DNA from: Clavaria fumosa
Taxonomy: Eukaryota; Basidiomycota; Agaricomycetes; Agaricales; Clavariaceae
Length of the DNA: 64,000 bases
Assembly (NCBI GenBank): GCA_951802425.1
Contig: OX637805.1
Coordinates: forward strand, 2,572,924-2,636,923
Direction of reading: 5' to 3'
Shown here: positions 24,615 to 35,230 of the stretch, in pieces
How positions within the stretch are numbered: the stretch's first letter is position 1
Layout: each line of letters opens with the position of its first letter
Made by a program: the position numbers and the translations under genes
Notes under the pieces: generated by a model
Told to the model about the DNA's origin: nothing
Database searches by the model: none
What the model saw: only the letters and a program-made list of their open reading frames with translations

Positions 24615-25335
24615 TCAAGGGTGCCGAGGCAGTGCCCTCCATGATTCCACCCCTTGCAATTCAAGGTAGTCTAGAGCTGCTAGCTCTTTGACTCCCATAT
24701 ACAGCTCCCAAGTTGTATCCCCAAGGTTCCATTGGACCTCACATTCTAGGTGGCATCCTTCCCACCTATGGCCAATAATGGCATCGACCAGCCATTCCTC
24801 CTTTGGATCCATTCCAAAGTCATAAAAGACTTTCACTTCACAGTGCAGAAACAACATGTTGTTGTTTGGCTCATGTCGCTGTAGCCAGCTGACATGGAAT
24901 GTCAGGTGGATTCTCCTTGACTTTAGTGAGTCGGGGAGCTCCAGCTCATATGTGGATGATTCTGGTCTACATGACCATATTGGGTAAGGCCCAATAAACT
25001 AATTCTCCCTCTATAAATGGGTGCTCTTCCTGTCTATGCTGATTAGCATAAAACATCTGGTGGATGCAACTTTCTATGATCATGTCATGTGCCATTGAAA
25101 GGTTGAGTGCAGCCTTCTCTGCGAACATCCTTACTCCTCTGGGCACAGCCTGGAGGTTGTCCAGCAACTCTGCCATCATCTGGGGCATATACCCATAAGT
25201 TGATTCAAATAGGGTGAACCCCATAGACATGCTTATTGTTAATGGCAAACTTGACCATTGGGATTCGCTCCGCCCAATCTGTCTGGTCTGGCTGGACCAC
25301 AGATCAGATTGACTGCTCCATCACTCCATCTGTCT
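24615..25335 (-). pseudogene. Integrase C-terminal part and chromodomain (minus strand)
   Basis: The stretch starts at the inversion breakpoint with 'TDGVMEQSI', the integrase glutamate region, where relatives have TDG-x-x-E-R. It continues 'DWAERIPMVKFAINN', 'FESTYGYMPQMM', 'FAEKAALNLSMAHDMIIES' and 'YANQHRQE'. A chromodomain follows: 'EEWLVDAIIGHRWEG' then 'VQWNLGDTTWELY' and 'KELAALDYLELQGV'. These are the standard C-terminal modules of fungal chromoviruses. Frames change at about 24860-24960. The last residues fall near 24615, after which the sequence changes to the 22356-24383 block. Confidence 0.9.
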
Positions 25336-25339
25336 GCAG

Positions 25340-26553
25340 CAGGGTTTATGTCTAAAAGATTTAGCCTGGCCCAGTTTAGTTATAAAACTTGGGACTGGGA
25401 GGCCTGAGCAATTGTTGGATCACTGCAGAAATGGGAGGATAAACTCCTTGGCAGACAGATCAATGTGGTCATGGACCATGAAGCACTGGGGTTCTTCAAG
25501 AACCAAATGCACTTGTCTGGCTGGCAGGCCGGGTGGATGGAATATATGGAGAGGTTTGACTACTCCATTACTTACATTAAAGGCAAGCACAACAAAGTTG
25601 TGGATTGCCTTTCATGTTACCATATGAGTGATGCGACAGATGAGATTCATCCAGATCATGAGTATGTGAAGGCAGATATTCACCTTGACCCTGAAGGGGA
25701 CAAGCTGCCCCACAGATGCCTGGAGGAGGTGCACGCACTACAAGTACACGCACCTGCTGCGGAGCAGGAGACTGAGCAGGAGCAGCTGCTGCCTGAGCCC
25801 CAAGCAGACAGGGATGTATGGGACAAGACACTTGTGCCGTTAAGGCCCTGTGTGGAAGGGGGGAATGACAGGGTGCTGCAAAGCATCTGTGATGGCTACA
25901 AACAGGATCACCTGTTTAAAATAATACAGGAAAAACCAGGGAATTAAACCAGTTTCAAGATCAGGGATGACCTGATCTTTGTGGAGAACAGAAAGGGAGA
26001 TGAGGTGCTCTGTGTGCCTCATACCCTTCATGAAGGGAAAAGCATCCCTGGAATAGTGATCCAGGAGGCCCATGCAGTCCTAGGACACACAGGGTTGCAG
26101 ATAACGATGGACTATGTCCACTGCTATTATTGGTGGCCATCAGTGTCTAAGGACATTGAGAAGTTTTGCTCGTCATGTGACATGTGCCAAACAAGCAAGA
26201 CTTCCCCTCAGAAGCTGCAAGGGCTTCTACATACCCTCCCAATTCCCAGGCGGCCCTGGGAATCAATAGGAATGGACTTTGTAGGTCCATTTCCTATGTC
26301 AAAAGAGGTGGACTACCTCTGGGTGGTAATTTGCCACCTCACCTCACTGGTACACCTAGTACCAGTCACCATGTTGGTAATGGCAGCAGAGCTAGCGTGG
26401 CTCTTTCTAACACATGTAGTGAGACTACATGGGTTGCCAGGATCGATTGTGTCCAACCATGATCCTAGATTCACATCTGCCTTTTGGCAGGAAACTCACC
26501 AATTACTCAGTGTTAAGCTGTGGATGTCCACAGCTTTCCATCTGGGTGGCAGG
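25340..26553 (+). pseudogene. Inverted segment: RNase H C-part, integrase zinc finger and core
   Basis: The segment begins 'GFMSKRFSLAQFSY', the middle of gypsy RNase H, and continues 'DHEALGFFKNQMHLSGWQAG' and 'RFDYSITYIKGKHNKVVD'. The integrase zinc finger follows (His pair in 'HAVLGHTG', Cys pair in 'SSCDMCQTSK'). The core has the first catalytic Asp in 'GMDFVGPFP'. The second sits in 'VSNHDPRFTS', where relatives have SDRD, so that Asp is Asn (codon about 26455-26457). It ends at 'STAFHL' (about 26550). It is flipped relative to the rest of the element; its ends fit the RNase H break at 26553 and the integrase break at 25335. Confidence 0.9.
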
Positions 26554-26886
26554 TTTCTCATGTCTTCCCTGGCCATACATAGCCCCTACACCCAATACTG
26601 AGGTTTTGCACACAAGCCATATTGGCTCCTGTACTGCTGTGTCTACCAGGCATAATATTGGTGTTTTATGTGCCAATGCCTTGATCATCTCCATGCATCT
26701 ATCATGGAGCGGCCTCCAGTGAAACATTTGCATTTCACTATACAGACTGGCTAACGGGCCAGTATATGCAGACAGATTGGGCAGGAACTGTCCAATGTAC
26801 TGTACTAACCCAAGGAACCTCTGTACCTTGTTAACGCTTGTTGGTGTTTTCCATTTTATCCACTGTAATGTGGATTCACCAGGCAT
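26553..26886 (-). pseudogene. RT thumb and RNase H N-part (minus strand)
   Basis: It reads 'KVQRFLGLVQYIGQFLPNLS', 'YTGPLASLYS', 'FHWRPLHDRCMEMIKALA' and 'SVLGVGAMYGQG', the connection and the start of gypsy RNase H. A frame change lies after 'YGQG'; the adjoining frame reads 'KT*ETCHP' before the inversion breakpoint near 26553. An open frame runs on past the break only by chance. Confidence 0.88.
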
Positions 26887-26929
26887 CTATTATGTGCCCT
26901 AAGCAATCTATGCTCTTTGCATATAATGA

Positions 26930-27655
26930 GCACTATTTCTTGCTCAAGAAAAGGCTCATGCCTTTGAGGGTCTCAAAGACCATCCCTAAGTGATGCTCGT
27001 GGTCCTCCAAGGTCTTGGAGAAGATGAATACATTGTCTAAGTACACATGCACATACTTCCCCAGCTGATGACGAAATATGTGCATCATCAGGCACTGAAA
27101 GGTAGCAGGGGCATTACATTCCCCTATCTGCATCACCTGTGAGAACATGGTGCCCAAGATGGTCACAAATGCCATCTTCCACACCTCCTCAGGCTCTACA
27201 CATACTTGTTTGTATGCATCTGATAGGTCAATCTTTGACCTATATGCGGCTCTAGCCATGTCCTGTCTGATCTGATCTTGATCAGGCAATGGGGTAATAT
27301 CCTGTACAGTGTTTGCATTCTATTTCTGGCAGTCTACAACTGTCTGTAGCAGCGGGTTCCAGCTGCTTTTCAGTATACACAGCATATGAGCTGCCTGTTA
27401 TGCTGCTCCTGCTTCCCACCAACCGTTAGTAATGTAACAGTTCACTTTCTCAAGGAATTGTTCCTTGAATGCCTCGGCACACCAAGGCAAGTAATAGTTA
27501 TAGACTTTCTTTTTGTCTATCAAGGGTATATGGTGGTTTAGTGCCCGAAATGGAGGCGGTCTGGGGGGGACTCCCCCAAAGAGTTCAGCATACTGGTTAA
27601 ACCAGTACTCATGCCTGCCCTCGAGGTAGGCATCATCTTTCAATTTTACAGAGGC
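26930..27655 (-). pseudogene. Reverse transcriptase with mutated active site (minus strand)
   Basis: RT begins 'FRALNHHIPLIDKKKVYNYY' and 'AFKEQFLEKVNCYI', then 'TVVDCQK*NANTVQDITPLP', 'DLSDAYKQVCVEPEE', 'NAPATFQCLM' and 'HVYLDNVFIFSKT'. The normally invariant second Asp of the YxDD motif is Asn (codon 27032-27034, GAT to AAT by comparison with the family). In-frame stops are present as well. It follows the protease and precedes RNase H in the expected order. A plus-strand fragment of the same RT lineage lies at 29530-29855. Confidence 0.92.
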
Positions 27656-28425
27656 ATTAGCCTCTCCCCCTTCCAGGGCTCACCCTTGTCACAGGGGCCC
27701 AAGTGTAGTCAGCTCTTTGGAGCTTCCTTCCTTGGCACACTCTTTCCCAATACATGGAGGCATAACACTTCTGTTTCCTCACTTGGGCAACATAGCCTGA
27801 AGGGTTTTTCCTTTTCCTTCACAGATATGGATTGCACATCAGTGCACATCCAATATCACATGGTGTTTGTACATGAATGCTGTTGAAACTATAATGTCAT
27901 AGTGATCAATGTTCGCTATATCAAAATACTGGTCTTCCACCAGTATTCCTCCCAATTCCACTGCTATGCGGCATCTGTGTGTGATCATCAATTAGTTGCC
28001 AATGCAGCTGAGTTGGATTGGAACTGGGTTATCCAGTTGGAAGGTTGGTACCTTTGTCACCTGTGCGAAGTCCAGGCTCATTAAGTCTGGGGTGCTTCCC
28101 AAATCAAAAAGTGTGTACACTTTCATACCGTTCACATGATGTAGGCTGTGAGGCATTGTCTTGCCTCCTTTGTTACTACCAGATGCGATCCTGTCTGTTC
28201 TTTCCAGACATGCGCCCAGAACAGCCTGTCATCCACATGTCCAATGCACACTTCTGTCATGTAGAGGACATTGTCTTCCTCCACTTCACAGATTCCAGCA
28301 ACCTGGTTGCTTTCCATCTCTTCCTTGAGCTTGTCAGAATTGTACTGGTCCCCACAACCAGCATAGTCATCTTCCACAACTTCCTCCAGTAGGTTTTTGT
28401 CCTCTGGCTCCTTGCTTTCAACCAC
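27656..28425 (-). pseudogene. Linker and aspartic protease (minus strand)
   Basis: An acidic linker (28132-28425, 'EPEDKNLLEEVVEDDYAG') leads into a protease in another frame. It reads 'VYTLFDLGSTPDLMSLDFA', later 'ILVEDQYFDIANIDHYDII' and 'ILDVH'. Retroviral-type proteases have D-S/T-G at the first motif; here it is D-L-G (codon 28100-28102). TTG in place of TCG is a CpG-type change. A stop follows 'QLSCIGN'. The stretch 27656-27850 shows only remnants leading to the RT. Confidence 0.8.
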
Positions 28426-28515
28426 AGGTATCTCCTGCAGTTTATTGGGCTCTGCCTTGCCTGGATCCTCCTGTAAGGCATAGTTCCTTACATTTCCCCT
28501 AAAAGCCTCTGGCTT

Positions 28516-29397
28516 TCACTGTGACTGCAGACATGCACTCATGTAATGCCCTGCTTTCCTGCATGTATAATATATTAAAGGAGCTTTCCGCTCCTCTCCA
28601 ATTTGTGGCCCAGCCTTGGGCAGTTCTAGCTGGGGTTTACTCCCTCCGGCTGGGGTGCATTCATCCTGCACACAGTCAATCCACAGGGTAACAGGTTCCC
28701 CTGGCCTGTGGTCTGTGTGTGGCCAATATGGCCACAGTCTCACAAACTGCTGCCCCACAGGTATTCCACCTGTGGGTGGGTTTCCTTTGGTACCCACTGG
28801 GTTCCCTGATGAAGGCACTGCCCTCTGCTGCCGGAGGTAGTGGAGGGTCACTTCCACTTGGTGACTAGTGTTGATAATATCCTCGATGCTAATTGCATGA
28901 GTTTTGAAGATGGCCTCCACCATCTCGTTACGCAGTCCATTAAGGAACTGCCTCTTCATCATACCAGCATCAGGTGGGGTGAGCATTTGCTCAGCTGCCT
29001 GGGCCAGTTCGTTCCAGAATCCCAAGGCACCCTTCACCTTTGTGAACTTTACCTGGTAGAAGGCATCCACTGCCTTTTGGGCCATTACCTCAGTCAGGAA
29101 CCACTTAAACATAGCAGTTATCAATTCCTTGAAGGTGGACCTTTGAGGAGCACAGGACAGTCCTGTTACTTCTTGGGTATACCAAGTAGCAGCTATTCTG
29201 CTCAGTCGTGAACCTGCTAACATGACACATTGGTTCTCCAACTGCAGTCAGACTACTCTATAAAAGTAGAAGTAGTTAAAGAGGCCATTGAGCCACCTTT
29301 CCCAGACAACAAGATCATCTTGTCTGTCATAGAGCTCAGGGGGCTCAATCTTGATCCCCTTAATCTCAGCTATTGCCTTGGGCAATAGCAAGGTTTT
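28516..29397 (-). pseudogene. gag with zinc knuckle, copy A (minus strand)
   Basis: It is the counterpart of the gag at 51224-52117. The capsid domain includes 'AATWYTQEVTGLS', 'STFKELITAMFKWFLTEV', 'FYQVKFTKVKGALGFWNEL' and 'MMKRQFLNGL'. The C-terminal knuckle reads 'YYTCRKAGHYMSAC', so the first Cys of CCHC is Tyr. A TGA near 29250 ('YRVV*LQLEN') replaces a Gln codon kept in copy B. Upstream codons 'PELYDRQDDLVVWEGW' complete the usual N-terminal gag motif. Spliced or edited expression is unlikely. Confidence 0.9.
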
Positions 29398-29529
29398 ATC
29401 TCATATCATCACAAGATAGCGATGTAACACATCACTTTGGTAGTTGGTAGAACTTGGGGATACTTCCTGATTAATCTCCCACTCCTTCTGGGGTGGTTCC
29501 ATCCATCTGAATGGGCCCATTCAACTTGT

Positions 29530-29855
29530 TGGCTCTCAATGGTTGCTAGAAGCCAGGGGCAGCATCATGCAAGCAGATCCTATGCTTTGTATCCCAAAAA
29601 TGAGCCAGAATCTGCTTCTGTGGACAGTTGTAGACTGTCAGAAACAGAATGCAAACACCTTATGGGATATCACCCTGTTGCCTGACCAGGACCAGATCAG
29701 ACAAGACATGGCTAGAGCCATGTACATATCTGTCAGATGTGTACAAGCAAGTGCATGTGGAACCTGAAGAAGTTTGAAAGATGGCATTTGCAACTGCCTT
29801 AGGCACCATGTTCTCACATGTGATGCAGATAGGAATTGCAATGCCCCTGGGTAAT
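29530..29855 (+). pseudogene. RT fragment, plus strand, copy A
   Basis: It translates in pieces as 'TVVDCQKQNANTLWDIT', 'LLPDQDQIRQDMARA', 'YKQVHVEPEEV*KMAFATAL' and 'TMFSHVMQIG'. That is the same RT lineage as 26930-27655 but on the opposite strand and adjoining the gag head to head. The fragment stops before the YxDD motif. The interval 29398-29530 holds no recognisable domain. Confidence 0.85.
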
Positions 29856-30480
29856 GACACAGTGGTCAATGAATATAAGAATTCTGATGCTGGGGAACAA
29901 ACTGATGGTGGTGCTATAAGAGTGGAGACATTCATAGCTGTCAAGAGGATAGATAACATATTTGGTTGGTGTCAAGGAACAATCTGACAGTGGTGACAGC
30001 AGTGAAGGTATCCCTCATTGATGGGGCCATGACATATCTACACTGGTCTCTTGGTTTGCTGCTTGTGACTTGGCAATCTTGATGCACATATTGTCATTGG
30101 CATAGGCCCTGCATGGCTCAGTTGCATGCATGCCTGGGGCATGCAGGTCTGCATTGTTGATAAGTGGTGTGTGCACCTCTCCTTTGCTCATCTCATAATA
30201 TGTGATGTCCTGCTTGTATAATAATTCTGTCTCTTCTCAACTCAGTGTGTGTGTACTGTTGCATTCACTAATCCCATAAGGTTTGCAGCTTGGGATCAGG
30301 ATGGAAGGTGGGCAAACAGGTACTTGTTTCTTTCTGTGCATTGATGTCATAGAACTACTGGCAGTGTTAGTTCAGTTTATATCATTGACCAAGGAAACTC
30401 AATCCTCAATCAACAACATGCCCATATTGTTGACCAATGATAAGTGCAAATAGTCAGCCAATGGCATGCACATATTGTCA
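29856..30480. other. Unassigned duplicated stretch
   Basis: No domain is recognised. It is repeated at 52566-53185 and partly at 45155-45310 (from 'ttgatgtcatagaactac'). A short direct repeat around 'cccatattgttgaccaatg' and 'gcacatattgtcagtcaa' is visible near 30420-30490. Confidence 0.6.
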
Positions 30481-30770
30481 GTCAACAAAGCAGTGGAAGC
30501 AGGGCAAGCAGGTGAGTGGGGCAGGCAGTGCAATTAGGTTGAGTGAGATGGGTAGTGCAAGCAGGGTGAGCAGGTGAGTGGCAGTCATGGTTAGCAGTGG
30601 GCAGTGCAAGTGGGATGGGCAGGGTGTATGGCACAAGTGGGTTGAGCAGGGTAGGCAGTGCAAGTAAGGAGGGTGGGGTGGATGGTGCAAGCATTGAGAG
30701 TGGCATGGGATGGCACAAGCAGCGTGACTAGTGCAGTACAAGCAAGGTGAGCATGATAGACAGGGACTTA
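30481..30770. repeat. Degenerate G-rich minisatellite
   Basis: Loose repeats of roughly 25-33 bp use words such as 'gtgagcaggtgagtgg', 'gcagtgcaagcagg' and 'gggcaggcag'. A relative of the same style occupies 31430-31620. The corresponding stretch is kept in copy B (53188-53460) and deleted in copy C at 45318. The frames it opens are compositional. Confidence 0.65.
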
Positions 30771-31715
30771 CATTGAGTTGAGTGACTTGCTGACTGTAGA
30801 CTCTGAAGGTCTGAGATGACTGGGGACAGGGACAGAGAATTTTGTTTCAACATTTCATCAGTCTTTCTTGTCTAGGTGGCTAACATTATTATGCCTTCCT
30901 GTCTCCAATACCCATGGTGGGCCTTCTTCTTCCATTCTATCTAGCATCCATTCAAGCTCTCCTCTATCTGAGGTGCTCCCTGCTGCCCCTCTGGCACTAT
31001 TAGATAGTCACCCATATACCAGCATACCATTGCCCTTATATTATTGTCTGTTCTCCTGTCTCTGCCCAAGTGACTTGATTCAGCAATTGTGTCTCCCCCA
31101 TATGTTGATAGCTGTGGGCCACACACTATGAAACACATGCATTCAAGCTTTGACACTGACTCAACTCACAACTGAACTGACTTTATAACATGTGGGCATC
31201 CATGACACCTACTTTGACATACACCTCCAGTCAACTTTGTGCATCATGTGAGCATGGGAGTCCTGGATACCCACCTTGAGATACACATCCAGCCAACTTA
31301 CTTTGTACATTGTGAGAGGTGTGGGTGTCCTGGCCATTTACATGGCATGGCTCACCTGTAACATGTCCAAGCCTGCATCACATTGGATCTTGGTAGGTAG
31401 GACCTAGGTTTTGGCATGCTGGGAGTGAGCAGCACAGGTGGCATAAGTAGGATGGAGGGTGGACAGTCTGAGTGGGGTGAATGGGTGGCACAAGCAAGGT
31501 GAGTAAAGCAGGAAGCAAGCCAAGTGGTGTAGCACCAATGAGGTGAGTGGGCAGGCAGCACAAGCAGGGTGGATGGTGCAATTGGGGTGAGCAGCATGGG
31601 TAACACCAGTGGGACAAGTTTGGTGGACAAGTGCATGTGCCTATTATCAGTCAATGATATATCTGCTTGAGTAATGTATGTGTTTACTGTGCTCATGTTT
31701 GTCATTAAGCAATGA

Positions 31716-32707
31716 CTAACAGCATAGTCCTTGTGCAGATGGAGTATCTGCGCTTTCTTTCACTGCAAGCTAACCACTCAAGCTAGTCTTTTGAAATTTT
31801 GTGTGCCTATATCTACCCCTCTTATCCTCAATTTCCATGGTTTACATTTTCCCAAAACTCATTTCCCAATGCATGCCAAAGCTGCTGACCAACCCAGTCA
31901 AAATTCTCCCGTTTATCAAAACCAACCATAGGATTCCAAAACAATTGCAATGCTATACTGGGCCATCCCATACCTATCATATTCCATCCCTCTCTCCCCC
32001 CTCCCATCACCCACAAAGCAACAATTCCAGCATATAGTCAGAATCCAGTTCTCACATCCTCACACAAGTTTGTACTTGTGGTGGCACCTAAATCAAATGG
32101 GATCACATTGAAAGATTGAGTATAGTGCATGAATAATACACCCTGACTTTGTTTCAATTACTCTGCCACATCCAGGACTACAGTTGCCTTCCTACAAACC
32201 TAAACAACACAAGTACCCCTACAAATTTGCAGGCCTCACAGCACAAGATCTAACCGTGAAAATCTCTTGAAATTGATCATGGATGCTCTAAATGATGACC
32301 ACTATCATATAACATGCTAAACAGACTAAACTGTTTTTCTGCAAATGGTCCCTTGTTGCTCCTATCCTAACAGCATAGTCCTTGTGCAGATGGAGTATCT
32401 GCGCTTTCTTTCACTGCAAGCTAACCACTCAAGCTAGTCTTTTGAAATTTTGTGTGCCTATATCTACCCCTCTAATCCTCAATTTCCATGGTTTACATTT
32501 TCCCAAAACTCATTTCCCAATGCATGCCAAAGCTGCTGACCAACCCAGTCAAAATTCTCCCGTTTATCAAAACCAACCATAGGATTCCAAAACAAATGCA
32601 ATGCTATACTGGGCAATCCCATACCTATCATATTCCATCCCTCTCTCTCCCCTCCCATCACCCACAAAGCAACGATTCCACCATACAGTCAGAATCCAGT
32701 TCTCACA
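31716..32707 (+). repeat. SAT651, dispersed locus 2 (about 1.5 units)
   Basis: It starts at 'ctaacagcatagtcc' directly after the half-palindrome and ends at 'ttctcaca' before 'gccctaataagg'. The second unit differs from the main array at several sites. It shares the right flank with loci 1 and 3. Confidence 0.95.
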
Positions 32708-33100
32708 GCCCTAATAAGGACCCCACATGAGATATTCCCAAAAAAAAAAGTCCCCACTTTTAGTCCTCATTATGTCTTTAGTGATGTTTACTCTCATTTG
32801 GTGCTTTCCCTCAAAACTTTTTTCTCACCCCAAAAATTCATTTAGGGTTCCTGGGGTCTTCCAGCAGAATTTGAAATATGGTAGTTGTGAAGTAGTTATT
32901 AGTGCTGTTTAGAAGAATATATGCAGCTGACTGAATGCTGCATGTATGAATGTTGATATTGTCACATCATGAGGTGGGTCACATGGTGATGCTTGTGACC
33001 ATGGGGTAATGTGAATAAGACTAATGTATCCATGTGGCATGTCATGTGCCAGATGAAGGGATTGTGCCATGGCATATCAAACATAGTATTGGAGGCTGCT
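32708..33100 (+). repeat. Right flank of SAT651, copy 2
   Basis: It aligns with 17460-17860 ('aaggaccccacatga', then 'tttagggttcctggggtc'). It is non-coding. It leads into the trinucleotide-rich minisatellite. Confidence 0.75.
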
Positions 33101-33358
33101 GGTGTGCCATCATTGTTGATAGCTGCTGGTGCATCATCATCATCAGCTGCTGCTGCTGTCATCAGTCATTGTTGTTGGCTGCTGGTGCATTGTTGTTGTT
33201 GTTGTTGTTGTTGGCTGCTGATGTGCTGTCATTGTTGTTAGCTGTTGGTGTGTCAGCATTGGTCATCATCATTGGCTGCTGGTGTATTGTTGTCATCATT
33301 AGCTCCTGGTGTGTCATCATCATCATCAGCCACTGCTGCCATCATTGGTCATCATTGG
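33101..33358. repeat. Trinucleotide-rich minisatellite, left half
   Basis: It consists of degenerate units of the type 'gctgctggtgcatcatcat' with 'ttgttgttg' tracts. It is interrupted at 33359 by a solo LTR and resumes at 34573-34830. Confidence 0.8.
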
Positions 33359-34572
33359 TGTTAGGGCCTGTCCTGTCTCATAAATAACACTGAAGTTGAT
33401 TTTGATGGTGACCAGTCCTGTAAACTCACTAAGACCAATCAACTGTTGAGTATGATCAAGAATACTCAGTCCCAGAAGGTTGCAAAAACATTTGACAGGG
33501 TATAGGAAGGGAAAAAGACAAGTTGAGAAGTGAGAGATGTTGCTGAGAAGGTTGCAAGTAGTCATTACAATGACAAGGAGTATGTCAGTGAAGGCAATGA
33601 CTTTGCCAACTCAGAGGAGAACCTGCAAGGTTCCAGAAAGCCAGTAGCAAGATGATAGAAAGAGAGTACTTAAGTGCATGAGTTTGTACAAGCATGGAAG
33701 ATGAGTTAGCAGAAAGCAGAGTGTGTCTTGGCATTCTTGAGGTCACAAGTGTGACAAGACCTATCAATTATGGTGGTTCAAAGCTCAAAGGGCATACTAG
33801 CCTCAAGCTTAAACCAAAGTGTATCAATATCAAGTCTACAGTACTGTAGGTACATGCAAGACTTATATATGTGCATTGTACATGTGTAGCTTCTTTGGGA
33901 AAGTACAAAGGTCTCCCAGTGACAGAACTATAGTAGTATGGGGTATGTTTAGTTGTAAAGTGACTAGGCACATGTTCTACCAAGGTCATGAGGGGTTAGG
34001 GAAGCATAGATAAGGTTGTGAAGATGACCAGTCAAGGGTTGTGACCTAGTAAATAATCATATACATAGCTATTACTACAGGGGGATCCTCAGATCATAGA
34101 TAATGTAGCTATACACTACTGCAGGCAAAGAGGGGAGCATATTTGAAGTACATACACAGCTGACCATTGATTTGGGTGTTAAGGTTATGGCATCATGAGG
34201 TGGGTCATGTGGGTGACACTAGTAATGCAGGTGACCTTGGGCAGGAGGTCACATGAGTAATGCCAGTAACACAAGTAATGCTGGTAGTGCTGGTGGTGCC
34301 ATGCTGGATGAAGAGATTGCACAACAGCATGTTGCACATTGATATTGGGGGTTTGGGTGGTGGATGCATGGAGGGTGAGGTGGAAGGAGGCTGCACAAGT
34401 ATAGAGTCATGGTCATGAGTATTGTGGAATGATGTGGGCAGTTGGGGAGGGTTCCAGGGGGTGGCAGTGTCTGGAAGTGGGTAGAGTAGTCTGCAAGGTT
34501 GTGAGGGTGTCTGGAGGCTTGTAGGTGCTGATAGAGTTGAATTGGGTAGGGAAAAATGGGTGGATCCTGACA
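33359..34572 (+). mobile_element. Solo long LTR (1214 bp) with 5-bp target-site duplication
   Basis: It starts TGTTAGGGCCTG and ends GGATCCTGACA, so it has TG...CA termini with a short inverted repeat (TGTTAGG/CCTGACA). ATTGG occurs at 33354-33358 and 34573-34577. Both flanks are the same minisatellite. Other members are 38769-39388 (+, partial), 39855-41344 (-) and 49376-50195 (+, left-truncated). No coding sequence is recognised inside. Confidence 0.92.
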
Positions 34573-34830
34573 ATTGGCTGCTGGTGCATTGTCATCATTG
34601 GCCACTGCTGCCATTGTCATGGGCTGCTGGTGCATCATCATCATTGTTATCCACTGGTGTATTGTCATTGTTGTTAGCCACTGGTGTGTCATCATCATTG
34701 TCAGCCACTGCTGCTGTCATTGGTTGTCATTGGCTGCTGGTGCATTGTCATCATTAGCCACTGCTGCCATCATTGGTTGTCATTGTTGTAGGCTGCTGGT
34801 GCATCATCATTGTTGTCATCATTGTTGTGT
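34573..34830. repeat. Trinucleotide-rich minisatellite, right half
   Basis: It continues the repeat broken by the solo LTR ('ggctgctggtgcattgtcatc' type units). The following 34831-35020 shows no gene or repeat that I can support. Confidence 0.8.
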
Positions 34831-35230
34831 CATGAGTAGGTCAATTCCACCTAAATACAAGTATAAACAGTGATAGGGAGGAGCAGAGCAGTAATTCCAG
34901 TGGTGGGCAGGAATTCTGCATGCTGATCACATTGACAAGAAAGGGTGCATACATGGCTGGGGAGAATGAGGAGTATGTCATGGGAAGAATGACAAAGTCA
35001 ATTATGTAACCAAGGCAAACTACAACGAAGGCAACACGACTAAGGACAACCGCAACACTAGAGACAAGAAAACCAAGGTACCAATGGCAATCAAGAGCGA
35101 GGAGATGCTCCTTGCTGTTGATGGCCATTGGGGATTGGTTTATGGGATCGAAGCACCTAAGTAATACAAGAACCAATCCGAAACCAGAAACTATGTATTA
35201 TGTCAAACGGAATCTTCGACGTTTGGGCCA

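Larger units (their letters stand above)
24615..29397 (-). mobile_element. Dead chromovirus (Ty3/gypsy), minus strand, with internal inversion
   Basis: Reading leftwards from 29397 the canonical order appears: gag, zinc knuckle, protease, RT, RNase H N-part, then (flipped) RNase H C-part plus integrase N/core, then integrase C-part and chromodomain. Segment 25340-26553 is on the plus strand while everything else is on the minus strand. Its two ends match the broken RNase H and the broken integrase exactly in order. Catalytic residues are lost in several domains. I found no LTR pair for it. The right end continues into the duplicated block shared with 51096 onward. Confidence 0.88.
28388..31715. 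repeat. Segmental duplication copy A (about 3.3 kb)
   Basis: From 'agtaggtttttgtcc' at 28388 onward the sequence matches 51096 onward almost base for base to 'gtcattaagcaatgac'. It covers the gag, the opposed RT fragment, an unassigned stretch 29856-30480 and one arm of the palindrome. At 31716 it is cut and SAT651 begins. A third, internally deleted copy is 45155-46290. Confidence 0.95.

Noticed and set aside
30478..30741. Cys/His/Pro-rich minus-strand frames
   Set aside because: They are translations of a degenerate G-rich minisatellite; the Cys spacing follows the DNA repeat.
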